Shown one piece after another: positions 33,035-44,523 of a stretch of DNA of 64,000 bases; position 1 is the first letter of the stretch; each line of letters opens with the position of its first letter. The stretch covers positions 50,728,069-50,792,068 of the forward strand of contig NC_090746.1 in the NCBI RefSeq assembly GCF_036898095.1, in the 5' to 3' direction. The stretch comes from Palaemon carinicauda. Taxonomy: Eukaryota > Arthropoda > Malacostraca > Decapoda > Palaemonidae. A model generated the notes under the pieces. The model worked only from the letters and a program-made list of their open reading frames with translations, had not been told where the DNA came from and searched no databases. The translations under genes and the position numbers were made by a program.

Positions 33035-33227
33035 TTTCTATTATTATTATTATTATTATTACTATTTGTAAGCTACAACCCTAGTTGGAAAAGCAGGATG
33101 CTATACAGTAAGCCCAATGGCTCCAACAGGGAAAAATAGCCCAGTAAGGAAAGGAAAAAAGCAAACTGTATGAGAAGTAATGAACAATTGAAATGAAATA
33201 TTTTAAGAACAGTAACAACATTAAAAT
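33035..33227 (-). mobile_element. CR1/Jockey-type LINE J3, 3' part
   Basis: The family tail (CTACAACCCTAGTTGGAAAA in plus orientation) follows an (ATT)n run at 33042-33062. The fragment is cut by an RTE insertion at 33228 and resumes at 34631. Confidence 0.85.
33214..33227 (+). repeat. Target-site duplication, left copy
   Basis: AACAACATTAAAAT, repeated exactly at 34631-34644, flanks the RTE insertion. Confidence 0.9.
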
Positions 33228-34630
33228 TAAGTGACTCCCAGAATACTTACAGGATTATTTTGTAGAATGTAATGTGAAGAGGCTAAACCTGATGAATGGG
33301 AGCTAGGAGTGTTGGTGAAAATGGCAAAAAAGAAGATCTGACTGATTGCAATATTTACAGTGGCATCACATTTACGTCAGTTGTCATGAAAATATATAGT
33401 ATGCTCATTCTAAAGAGACTGCAGAGAAAGATTGATGAAAAGCTGAGAGATGAGTCACAAGCAGGATTTAGAAAAGGTAGAAGTTGTACCGACCAATTTT
33501 TCATTTTAATATATGTTGTACACCAATGCATAGAATATAGAAATCCACTTTTGATGGCATTTGTGGATTATGAAAAAGCCTTTGATAGTATGCACTGGCC
33601 AATTTTGTGGAGAGTCCTGCATTATTATGAATTTCCTCTTAGATATGTAAATTTGATTAAGTCTGTTCGTGAGCATAGCAAGTGCAAAGTTAATGTTAGT
33701 GGAGTCCTATCAAATGAATTTCCAGTGAACAGGGGAGTACTCCAAGGGAATGTGTTGTCACCCCTGTTGTTTATCCTCCTCATGGATTTTGTAATACCTA
33801 GAACAGTTGGGGATGGTGGAGAATGATTGGATTGGATTGGTAATAGGAAATTAGCAGACCTAGAGTATGCTGATGACACTGTCCTTATTAGCAAAACACT
33901 ACAGAACTTGCAAAGCTTGCTTACCAGAATGCATGAAATATCACATAAGGTTGGACTCAAGATAAATAGAAAACAGACAGAGATGATGAGAACGGAATAT
34001 GCAATGAAAGTGAAATATCATTAAAAGGAGAAAGGATTAATGAGGTTGTATCTTTTAAATATTTAGGAACTATGATCTCTAATACAGGATCTTTAGAATA
34101 TGAGTTTAATGAAAGACTGAAGAAAGCAAATCAAACAATGGCTTGGTTAAGTAAAATTTGGAAATCAAATTGTCTAAAATTACATATAAAAATCAGGCTA
34201 CATATCAGTTTAATGGGATCGGTGTTACTGTTAGGACGTAAGTTGTGGTATGATTCTGTAGAATTTAGAACAAAGCCCTTAGAAGAATATTGGGAGTTAA
34301 ATGGCAGGACAGGATTAGAAATGAAAATATAAGAGAAGTTACTCGAGTGCTACATGTGGGTGAAATCATGGTGAAGGGTAGATGGAGATGGTTTGGACAT
34401 GCTCTTCGCATTCCCCAAGAGAGATTAGTTCACCAAACTTTCAACTGGAATCCACAAGGCACAAGAAGAGTTGGAAGACCCAGGCCTACATTGTTGAGGA
34501 CTTTGAAGTGTGATATGGGAGATGATGAATGAAGAAGTATTGATTTAAAAGCTCAAGATACAGGTGACTGGCGGAATCTAACCGAGGCCCTTTGCGTCAA
34601 TAAGCGTAAGAGGAGATGATGATGATGATG
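33228..34630 (+). mobile_element. RTE-like LINE, 5'-truncated, nested in J3
   Basis: This 1.4-kb insertion runs from AAGTGACTCCCAGAATAC (the same internal position as 63948 in the longer copy) to the 3' end GAGGAGATGATGATGATGATG. It is flanked by a perfect 14-bp duplication and splits a CR1/Jockey fragment. The truncation at the 5' end and the short ATG-repeat tail are typical of target-primed LINE insertion. Confidence 0.92.
33260..34532 (+). pseudogene. RTE-like reverse transcriptase (C-terminal two thirds)
   Basis: It encodes 'QAGFRKGRSCTDQFF', 'FVDYEKAFDSMH' (first catalytic Asp), 'FPVNRGVLQGNVLSPLLF' and, after a frameshift near 33825, 'LADLEYADDTVLIS' with the catalytic Asp pair. It continues with 'GLKINRKQTEMM'. 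After another break the thumb and C-terminal domain follow, with 'FKYLGTMISNTGS'-type sequence and 'RWRWFGHALR' at 34381-34410, ending 34532. This order and the C-terminal motif match RTE-clade LINEs. It is inactive because of at least three frame breaks and 5' truncation. Confidence 0.87.
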
Positions 34631-34745
34631 AACAACATTAAAATAGATCTTTTATATATAAACTATAAAAAGACTCATGTCAACCTGTTCAACATAAAAA
34701 ACATTTGCTGCAATTTTGAGCTTTTGAAGTTCTACCAATTCAACG
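34631..34745 (-). mobile_element. CR1/Jockey-type LINE J3, continuation
   Basis: It begins with the right copy of the 14-bp duplication (34631-34644) and continues the J3 sequence broken at 33227. On the minus strand it corresponds to the end of the RT frame (compare 34960-35010). Confidence 0.85.
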
Positions 34746-34921
34746 ACCCTATTGTTATTATTATTATTACTAGCCAAGCTACAATCTTAGTTGGAAAAGC
34801 AAGATGCTATAAGCCCAAGGGCACCAACAGGGAAAAATAGCCCAGTGAGGAAAGGAAACAAGGAAATAAATAAATGATGAGAACAAATTAACAATAAATC
34901 ATTCTACAAACAGTAACAACG

Positions 34922-37110
34922 TCACAACAGGTATGTCATATATAAACTATAAAAAGACTTTTTTAGTCTGTTCAACATAAAAACATTTGCTGCAACTTTG
35001 AACTTTTGAAGATCTACTGATTCAACTACCCGATTAGGAAGATCATTCCACAACTTGGTCACAGCTGGAATAAAACTTCTAGAATACTGTGTAGTATTGA
35101 ACCTCATGATGGAGAAGGCCTGGCTATTAGAATTAACTGCCTACCTAGTATTATGAAGAGGGTGGAATTGTCCCGGAAGATCTGAATGTAAAGGATGGTC
35201 AGAATTATGAAAAATTTTATGCAACATGCACAGTGAACTAATTGAATGACAGTGCCAAAGATTAATATCTAGATCAGGTATAAGAAATTTAATAGACCGT
35301 AAGTTTCTGTCCAACAAATTGAGCTGAAGACCAGACAGGAGAACAATACTCAAATAAAGGTAGAATGAAAGAATTAAAACAACTCTTCAGAATAGATTGA
35401 TCACCAAAAATCTTGAAAGACTTTCGCAATAAGCCATTTTTTTGTGCAATTGAAGAAGACACAGACCTAATGTGATTCTCAGAAGTAAATTTTCTGGCGA
35501 GAATCACACCTAGAATTTTGAAAGAGTCATACAAAGTTAAAGGAACATTATCAATACTGAGATCCAGATGTTGAGGAGCCACTGTCCTTGACCTACTTAC
35601 AATCATACTTTGAGGTTTGTTAGGATTCAACTTTATACCCCATAATTTGCACCATGCACTAATTTTAGCTAGATCTCTATTAAGGGATTCAGTAACCCCA
35701 GATATACATCCAGGGGACGGAATTGGTGCAAAAAGAGTAGCATCATCTGCATATGCAACAAGCTTGTTTTCTAGGCCAAACCACATGTCATGTGTTTATA
35801 GTATGAAAAGTAATGGGCCAAGAACACTACCCTGAGGAACACCAGATATCACATTCCTATACTCACTATGGTGCCCATCAACAACAACTCTTTGAGATCT
35901 ATTACTTTAAAAATCAATAGTAATGCTAAGAAATGAACCACCCACTCCCAACTGTTTGAGTTTGAAAACAAGGGCCTCATGATTAATACGGTCAAAGGCA
36001 GTACTAAAATTAAGGCCAATCATACTAACTTCCTGACCATAATCAAGGGATTTCTGTACATCATTGAAGATTGTAAGAAGGGCATCACATGCTCCAAGGC
36101 CTTTACGAAAACTAAATTACAAACTAGGGAACAGATGATTACCTTCAGCAAACCTATTAAGACGTTTTGCCAGAAGACGTTCAAAAACTTTAGATAATAT
36201 GGGAGTTAGGGAAATTGGGCGGTAATCAGTTGGACTTGAGCTACCACAAACACATTTGCATAGAGGAGTAACATTACCAATTCTCCAGCAAGTGCTAAAA
36301 GCTCCTCTTCTTGCTAACTTGTGCAAAATAACAGATAACTTTGGAGCTAAGAAATTTGCAGTCTTTATGAAAAACAAAGGAAAAATACCATTTGGATCTA
36401 CACCTCCATAAGCATCAAGGTCCATCAACAGTTTTAATTTCTCGAGATTGAAAAGTTAAACAGGAATGGGGAAGTTCAGTTTTTCATTACTCTGGATAGC
36501 TAGGTTGGTAGTTTTGTGGGCTTCTGTTTCAGAGGTCCCGAGTTCGCGACCCCTGCCAGGACGTGGATATCGTGAGACCTTTTACCGGGGGGGTACTCCC
36601 CAGGGTGGCACTTGGGGGGAAGTTAGAGGGGGCTAGTGATAGTCCCTGCTGGCTTATGGTCGCCCGAGCAGAATGATGTAAATCGTCTGAGTGGAGACCT
36701 AAAACCCGCAACTTTAACTTTAACTTTAACTTCTGTTTACTGTCAAAAATATCAGCCAAAAGGGGTGCCTTTTCCTTTGGACATTGAGTGACAGAGCCAT
36801 CTGGTTTAAGTAAAGGAGGAACTGTTGCATCTACACCAAAGAGTTCAGATTTAAGGGTAGACCACTGTTTATGCTCCTGAGTTGTACCAGAAAAGGTTTC
36901 TTTTATGGTTAAATTGTATTCCTTTTTAGTTGAAGCATAAATTCTCTGAGCAAAACCTCTAAGCTGAGTATAGTTATTCCAGGTCAAATCTGATCTGTTA
37001 CCCTTCCAAAGATGATAGGGCTCCTGCTTCTCCAAATAAGCATGTCTACAATTATCATTGAACCACGGTTTGTCTTTTATTCGGTACCTTAGCACACGAG
37101 AAGAGATACG
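34922..37110 (-). pseudogene. CR1/Jockey-type RT with upstream linker (J4)
   Basis: From 37095 the frame encodes a region found between endonuclease and RT in Jockey/CR1 elements ('KPWFNDNCRHAYLEKQ'), then 'DGSVTQCPKEKAPLLADIF'. After the SINE comes the RT start ('LMDLDAYGGVDPNGIFPLFF', 'TDYRPISLTPILSKVFERLL'). The catalytic stretch 'LVAYADDATLFAPIPSP' lies at about 35720-35770 with both Asp residues present, then 'WCKLWGIKLNPNK' and the C-terminal blocks down to 34922. Stops or frameshifts near 36115, 35880, 35290 and 35150 inactivate it. Endonuclease sequence is absent. Confidence 0.86.
36491..36735 (+). mobile_element. tRNA-derived SINE nested in J4
   Basis: The insertion (body 36495-36731) has a pol III A-box-like TAGCTAGGTTGG at 36497-36508 and a B-box-like AGTTCGCGACC near 36540, a GC-rich body, and a tail of (TTTAAC)-type repeats (AACTTTAACTTTAACTT). 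TCTG at 36491-36494 and 36732-36735 is the probable short target duplication. Removing the body restores the CR1/Jockey coding stretch ('DSKQ' then 'SNEKL'). Confidence 0.78.
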
Positions 37111-37125
37111 CCTATCAATTATGTT

Positions 37126-37700
37126 ATGTTGACTAGATTCTCATTCAAAGGGAAGATCATTCCACAACTTTGTCACAGCTGGAGTAAAACCTTTGGAATA
37201 CAGTGTAGTATTGAGCTTCATGGTGGAGAAGGCATGACTATTAGAATTAATTGCCTATCTAGTATTACGAACAGGATGGTACTGACCGAGAAAATCTCAA
37301 TGTAAAGGATGGTCAGAATTATGAAAAATCTTGAGCAACATGCATAACGAACTAATTGAACGATGGTGCCAGAGATTAATATCTAGATCAGGGATAAGAA
37401 ATTTAATAGACCCTAAGTTATTGTAACAAAATAAGTATCAGCAGCTGAAGACCAAACAAGAGAAGAGTACTCAAAGAAAGGTAGAATGAAAAAATTAAAA
37501 CACTTCAGAACAGTTTGATGACCGAAAATCTTACAAGACTTTCTCAATAAGCCAATTTTTTGTGCAATTGAAGAAGAGACAGACCTAATGTGTTTCTCAA
37601 AAGTAAACTTGCTGTCAAGAATCACACCTAAAATTGTAAGGGTCATATAAAGTTAAAGAAACATTATCAATGCTGAGATCCGGATGTTGAGGAGCCACAT
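37126..37700 (-). mobile_element. CR1/Jockey-type LINE fragment J5
   Basis: A second, 3'-incomplete copy of the RT C-terminal region lies in the same orientation. 'DSKFTFEKHIRSVSSSIAQK' and 'LLRKSCKIFG' are open at 37413-37646. It is directly adjacent to J4, so the pair may be a tandem or a serial insertion. Confidence 0.82.
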
Positions 37701-40700
37701 AAAAGTATTCCCTCAACGCTAGTCTCCTAAAACATATACTTTGAATTCTTTTAGTCATCCTAGGTTTTTTACAACTTGATTCATCCCATCTAAATTGTCC
37801 TTTGCATTATCATAGGTAGTGTGGTGGCTTTGTTGTGAGTCAAATTTAGCTGCTGCCTTTCAACCACACTTTTCTTGCTCCTAATGTCTCGGGTACCATG
37901 AAAAGTTAATAGTAGACTGATGAGCTTTGGAGGATCCTAGTTTGCTTGATACCGCCTGCGTATATGCAGCTACCCGTGTCCTGCTATTATCTTTACTGGA
38001 ACGAAAGTGTCTGAGGAATTTTTTTCATATACAGTATTGTAGGTTATTATAAGTAGCAGGATTGTTTGAAAATATTGATTTTATGAAGAAAATTACATAC
38101 TTGAATTTACAAATCTTCAAACAATTACAGTACTATGAATAGATTTGAATAACCGTGTTTCATCAAAATTACAGTAGATCCTAAAAGGTATGAAAATAGG
38201 GTTTCTTATAATTTCTTCAAGCTAGAGAACTCGAGCTCATTACGAAGGTATGAATGTCAAAAATTTGAGAACATTTTTCATAGGGTCAGTACCTTGCACA
38301 AAGAAACTAATTGTTACTACTGATAAGCAAAAGATTTTTTAAGATATTGAGTATCTCCAAAGCAACAATAAGCAATGACTTCCACAACTGATCATTGTCC
38401 TATTTTGGGGCTGTGTGAATGTAAAGTCCAAGTGTTACATTGTAGTATCAATAAAACTAAACTTTTAGTTAACTTTTATATGTGATTTGTTAGCACCATG
38501 TCATTCATTCGATGTATGATATATTTAAAAAAAATATTGTGTAGGAGGGGATTGATTATTTGTAATGTATAAATGTTAGTATTGCATTAGTGACTATTAT
38601 ACTTTAACCTCGCTTGTTTATATTTGTGTGATTTATATGCTGCACAGTAATGTACGTTATCTGCATTGCTTTTGGTTTTTCGTATGTCTTCAGTATATTG
38701 TATTTGTGAAAGATTTTTCTGAGCAATGTATCAGTATATTTATATTTTGTGCTAGCTAATCAGTTCAGCAGGAAGGAAGCAGTTAGATCTGATTACATAA
38801 TACTACTGTATATAGAGACTTAATCTTGATAGATTTTGCCAATTTTGAAATCATGTTCAGTAGATCTTAATTTGAGATACTCAATTTTTTTAGCATTTTT
38901 TTTGCTCATGAGTCAAGTTTTTGGCTTTCCTTAAAGAATTCCAGAATTCTCTTGCAATCAACATGGGCATTCCCCTTTATTCCCGAAATAGTTTCCTCTT
39001 GCATTTTCATTGTAACTTGCTTATAAGATTTTGCCTTCTGGATTCTTATATCATTTTCTTTTTAAGCCTTGGCTTCAGCACCCCAGTTAGTCTTCTTTAT
39101 CTGGCCTCAGGCTTGTTTTATTGAAACAGAACAGTCTTGTTTATTTTTATCTTTATTCCTTTGCCATTATACTGTTTTTATACCATCAACGGCTGACCTA
39201 TTGTAGTAGTCTAATTATTGAGAACCCTAGTGATGAGGAATCGCCGGTTCACCCTAACTTGTAAACTGTTGATGGAACACGTAAATCACTAATTCTACCT
39301 AACAATGCTCATATGAGTGTGTTTTGCCCCACCTAATAAGGTTGTAATAAGTAAATGCCATTCATTGTGCTGGCATACAGGGAACAGAAACTTTCAATAG
39401 GGAATGACTAAAGAGTTCATATCTAAGCTGAGAAACTACATGGATATCAGAAACAGAGGTGCTAACTCCTTGACATCAGACACATGGAGCATCACCTGAT
39501 TTGTTATTACTCCCAGAAAGGGAAATGTTTGGAAAGTAGTTATATTATTCGGGAACTCCCATAGATATATTATTTTCATCTTTTTCTGATTCTAACTACT
39601 ATTTCATAGCTTCCAAAACACTATTTATGAAAATATGTAGTTGAACATTAAAAATACAAGATTAAAAATAAGGAAGGAAAACATTTTATGTCTGATTATA
39701 GGAACTGGGACTGTGCAGGTCACAAGGATGAGGAAGTTTTTCAGTGGAAAAGCCAAGTCATTTTCATCTTGTTACAGGGAATTTGAAGACTCAAGAAAGG
39801 GAAAAGTAAGCCATTTTCCGACCTCGGGTTAAGATTAGCCAATTCTTTAGCTAGAAAGATAGAAAGAGGATGCTCTGAAGTTTATGCAAGACTTTAGATT
39901 TAGAATCTGTGTCCTGTAAATTTTATCTGGAAATTTGATTTAAGAAAATTTTAAGGATGCACTTCTGGCAGACATCCTAGAAAAGTTAAAGAACATACTT
40001 TATTCTTATTAGGTTTACTGTAAACAATTCACTAACATTTTATTATACTGTAGTCTGAAATTTTACCCGCTATTAGAACATTTTGTAAAGGCCTCTTAAA
40101 ATGAATTTAGATTAACAAGTAGATGTGATAAAGGATAACCGGGTCTTTAAGTAGAGGTATAACTTTTGCTCTAAGGAGTCATGTATTGATAGAAGGACAT
40201 TTAGTAGTACTAGTTTCTGCCTGTTAGTTGAAGAGCAGTACAGTACACTATAATTTGTTAAGCCAAAGATACAGGAAATTGGTTATCCTATTGCTCAGGA
40301 ACAAGCATCAGTTATTCAGTCATCTTCTCAGATTTTTACTCTTATACTAATTATTTTTTTGTAGTCTAACTTCCATCTTCATGAGAAAATGTTAGATCAT
40401 CTAAATCCATCAATATCTTGCTAAAAGTCGATTTATTATTTTATGAAAGTTCATGTGGCTGATGTAGACATAATAAGACATTTTGGTTCTCCATGATCAT
40501 ATACAAGGTTGGAAGTACTAGAACCAATATATTATGTGAAAACTCAAAGAAACAAGGCTAATTATTTATTCAAGAGGTTAAGACTAAGGACCCTGAAAGG
40601 CAAGTAGGTTGGTTTACCAAAAACAAAGTACAGTATGTTAACTTTGTTTGATGTATAAATTATTGTTATAAAGCATTTTACCAAAACTGGGACACTATTT

Positions 40701-40754
40701 TAGAAACTCATAGCAAACACCTGAAGGATTTGCCTTGCAGTGAAAGGTGCAAAT
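37701..40754. other. Unassigned AT-rich DNA
   Basis: No recognised gene or element over 3 kb. Short open frames (38921-39124, 39641-39832) lack motifs. No strong splice-flanked exon was found by eye. It may be intron of the serpin gene or intergenic. Confidence 0.4.
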
Positions 40755-43195
40755 TATCATCATCTCCTCTTACGTCTATTGACGCAAAGGGCCTTGGTTA
40801 GATTTTACCAGTCATCTCTTATCTTGAGCTTTTAAATCAATACTTCTCCATTCATCATCTCCTACTTCATGCTTCATAGACCTCAGCCATGTAGGTCTGG
40901 ATCTTCCAACTCTTCTTGTGCCTTGTGGAGCCTAGTTGAAAGTTTGGTGAAGTAATCACTCTTGGGAAGAGCGAAGAGCATGACCAAACCATCTCCATCT
41001 GCCCCTCACCGTTATCTCATCCACATATGGCACTCGAGTAATCTCTCTTATAGTTTCATTTCTACTCCTGCCCTGCCATTCAACTCCCAATATTCTTCTG
41101 GGGGCTTTGTTTTCAAATCTACAAAATCTGTTGGATATTGTTTCATTGTCATACCACGACTCATGTCCATACAGTAACACCGATCTCACTAAACTGATAT
41201 ATAGCCTGATTTTTATGTTTAGTTTCAGACGATTTGATTTCCAAATTTTATTTAACCTAGCCATTGTCTGAGTTGCTTTTTTCAATCTTTCATTAAACTC
41301 CAATTCTAAAGACCCTGTATTGGAGATCATAGTTCCTAAATATTTAAATGATTCTACCTCATTCATTTTTTCTCCTTCCAATGATATTTCATCTTCCATT
41401 GCATAATCCGTTTTCATCATCTGTCTTTCTTCTATTTATCTTAAGCCCAACCTTATGTGATATTTCATGCATTCTGGTAAGCAAGCATTGCAAATCCTGT
41501 GGTGTTCTGCTAATAAGGACAGCATCATCAGCATACTCTAGGTCAGCTAATTTCCTATTACCAATCCAGTTCTATCCTTCACCACCATCTCCAATTGTTC
41601 TGTGCATTACAAAATCCACGAGAAGGAAAAACAACAGAGGTGACACCACATTTCCTTAGAGTACTCCACTGTTCACTAGAAATTCATTTGATAGGACTCC
41701 ACTGACATTAACTTTGCACTTACTGTGCTAATGAACAGACTTGCTCAAATTCACATACTTAAGAGGAACTCCATAATAACGCAGGACTCTCCACAAAATT
41801 GGCCGGTGCACACTATCAAAGGCTTTTTCATAGTCCACAAATGCCATCAAAAGTGGATTCCTTTAATGTACACATTGCTGTACATGTCTTATAATGAAAA
41901 TTTGGTCATTACAACTTCTACCTTTTCTAAATCCCTCTTGTCCATCTATCAGCTTTTCATCAATCTTTCTCTCTAATCTCTTTAGAAAAGGCATACTTTA
42001 TATTTTCATGACAACTGACGTAAGTGTGATGCCTCTGTAATTATTGCAATCAGTCAGATATCTTTTTTTTGCCATTTTCACCAACACTCCTAGCTCCCAT
42101 TCATCAGGTTTTGCCTCTTCATGGCACATTTTACAAAATATTCTTGTAAGTTTTCTGGGAGTCACTTCATTTTCAGCTAATATTATCTTGGCAGTTATTC
42201 CATCGTACCAAGGGGGCTTTCCATCTTTTGAGTTTTTTAAGAATAGCTTTGTCTTTAAACACACTGAATTCATTCATGTGCACATCAAGATCTTCTTGAG
42301 CTTCAGGTATATCGATCGAATTATTCCCTTCATATTTCCTAATCATGTCTTCACGAAAGTGTTTTATCCAACGTTGCCTGTCTTCATCCTCGGTTGTTAT
42401 AACAGATCCATCTCTCTTTCGGATGTATATGCTTCATCTTCTTTGTCCCAGTCGAGATTTCATTAATAATTCTATGAGCAATTCTTACACCATAGCCACT
42501 TCCTGAATTCATACCTTTGTCAGCCTCATCTGCTTTACTGTCTAAATATTCTCTCCAGGCATTCCTGGCTTTTCTTTTGACTTCACTATTAATACTGGAA
42601 TACTATACTTAGCATGCTCTACCTTGTGATTTTCATTACTTCCTAGAAAACTTTCAACAATCAATTTGTCTTTGTCTCCTTTTAGAGTATGCCAAGTATC
42701 ATTTGATATCCATGGCTTCCTCCTTGTAACTACATGTCCCAAAACTTCCCTACCAAGTGACTGATATATGTTCTTAATATCACACCATTCTTCGTTAATT
42801 GACTCCTCCTCTTCTCTTAAAGTCCCCAAGACTGCAAATCGATTCTTACATTCAACTGCAAAGGTTTCTCTATGCTTATCTTCTAGAAGCTTAGTTGTAT
42901 CAAATCAAGGTATTCTATCTACATTTCTGTTGGGTGCTTTCAGTTTTAATTTCTGTGTGGCAATGAGGAGCTGGTGATCAGTACCAATAACTGCACCTCT
43001 ATAGCTTCTCACATTTCTCAGTCCTCCTCCTCTCTTTATTAATGGCTATGTAATCTATTTGATTTTTGTAGATGCCACATGGTGAAGTCCATGTATATTT
43101 GTGGATGTCCTTGTACGGGAAAAGAGTATCTCCAATAACAAGTCTGTTTGTTGAACAAAAACTTATAAAATGGGCTCCATTTTCATTTGCAACTT
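40755..43195 (-). mobile_element. RTE-like LINE, minus strand copy
   Basis: The 3' end at 40757 (ATCATCATCTCCTCTTACG on plus) matches the end of the 33228-34630 copy. The 5' end near 43195 falls within the endonuclease region, homologous to about 62920 of the right-hand copy. It is truncated at the 5' end. Confidence 0.88.
40956..43190 (-). pseudogene. RTE-like endonuclease end, linker and RT (broken)
   Basis: From about 43190 to 43000 it matches the end of the endonuclease ('WTSPCG' and 'NQIDHIAIN' region of the 62809-63177 frame). 42542-42829 is the linker ('EEESINEEWCDIKNIYQSLG'). 41998-42273 leads into RT ('GKPPWYDGITAKII', 'CNNYRGITLTSVVMKI'). The palm at about 41540-41560 encodes the Tyr-Ala-Asp-Asp block. 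40956-41420 is the C-terminal part ('FKYLGTMISNTGSLELEF', 'RWRWFGHALRSSQE'). The catalytic Asp pair survives, but at least five frame breaks make it inactive. Confidence 0.85.
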
Positions 43196-44188
43196 ACGAA
43201 ATTAAATAAGTTGAACTGTAGGGTAGGAAGAAACCACAGCAATATACAAAAAGTAAATTGCCAAATAATGCAGCTGGGAGTTGAAGGAACAATGCTAATA
43301 ACCTTTATTATTATCTACCCGGTTATTCTATTGATCATATCATGAGATTGGCTACAGTGAGAATCTGTTGGTCATATTAAGCCATAGGGTAGAGAACATC
43401 AGTTAACTCTTTATCTCTTTTGTGTTAAGAATGCCATTCATTTACAGACATATTTCAGAAGGACCTTCGCCTTAGATCTCTTGTTTTATTTCTCAAGCAT
43501 AAATAGTTGATTGTGTGAATTAAGCCAATGTTAATTTCTGGCTAAAAATGGTATTGGCAGAATCATAATTGCTGTTCCGAATATTACTTGTTTGGTACTC
43601 CACTTTAAATGAACACGTCCTACCGATTGGCTCTGCCACACAGATTTACTTCGCCAAGGTTGAGAAGGACTAATGATGCTGGCAATTAGCAATTTTCCTT
43701 TGCAGTAGGAATATTCTTGGAAGAATAATGAACTGTAAATTTATTTGTTCAGGAATACTCTCTCTTCACAATTGTTAACAACTTGAATTACATAAATCAA
43801 TGCAATATGGAGGGGGCTAACAACGATAAAACTGAATGAGAGGTTGACAACAAAACTGAAAAGATAATGTAGCTGCGGCGTAGCTAAGCCAAAGTTATTG
43901 CCATTAAACGTCAAATTTTTTCAATACTCTACTAGAGGCCTAAGCTTATCGAAGGGAGAGAAAATGGAAAATTTTTAGTGTTAGGGTAAACATCTGTATA
44001 TAACCAGTCTTCAAGAGAAATATGGACAGAGGGAGTTTCGTGAAAATAATACTCTGTTACCAGGTCAAGTCATGAATAATTGTGCATTAATGAAATAAAT
44101 AAATAGGAACGATTTCCATTTGTATTTGGCATATAAACAATGTACAAATGAGCTACAAGCGAGGGGTGTGCTCTACAACGTTCACAAT
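43196..44188. other. Unassigned AT-rich DNA
   Basis: Nothing recognised between the RTE-like LINE and the left repeat of the gypsy element. Confidence 0.45.
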
Positions 44189-44230
44189 GTCACACACAGG
44201 TGACGTTCATAATTCATGGTTCTCTATCTC
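44188..44230 (+). repeat. 43-bp direct repeat, left copy (possible LTR part)
   Basis: Matches 48718-48760 with two differences. It starts close to a TG dinucleotide as LTR ends do. Confidence 0.6.
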
Positions 44231-44523
44231 CTCCCAAGTCTTGATCGGCTAGGAAGAGACTGATTAAGTTTGAACAGTAATTAACTGGGTCATTGAATTT
44301 AAAATGGAAAATCTTCACTGAACAGTCTGATAGTTCTGTAAATCATACTGATAAATGAATGTAATGAGGATGGTAATACGACATCTAATCTAATAACAGG
44401 TTGATCAAACATTCTTCAAACTAGTCAAGTTACACAAAGCAATAATTACACTGATGAAAGTAATGCAATGTCTGATATAATATCAGGTCGATCGAGCATT
44501 CTACGACATTGGACATAGACATG

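Larger units (their letters stand above)
34750..37125 (-). mobile_element. CR1/Jockey-type LINE J4 (longest copy)
   Basis: A minus-strand copy of about 2.4 kb with the tail and (ATT)n run at 34753-34769. It contains most of the RT and the linker before it. A SINE is nested at 36495-36731. The 5' end near 37125 abuts another fragment (J5). Confidence 0.87.

Noticed and set aside
36495..36570. A genuine tRNA gene
   Set aside because: A- and B-box-like sequences are present, but no cloverleaf with a proper anticodon arm and acceptor stem could be drawn. It is better explained as a SINE head.
36529..36735. KLKLKL run in a minus-strand frame read as an unusual protein repeat
   Set aside because: It is the translated hexamer tail of the SINE.
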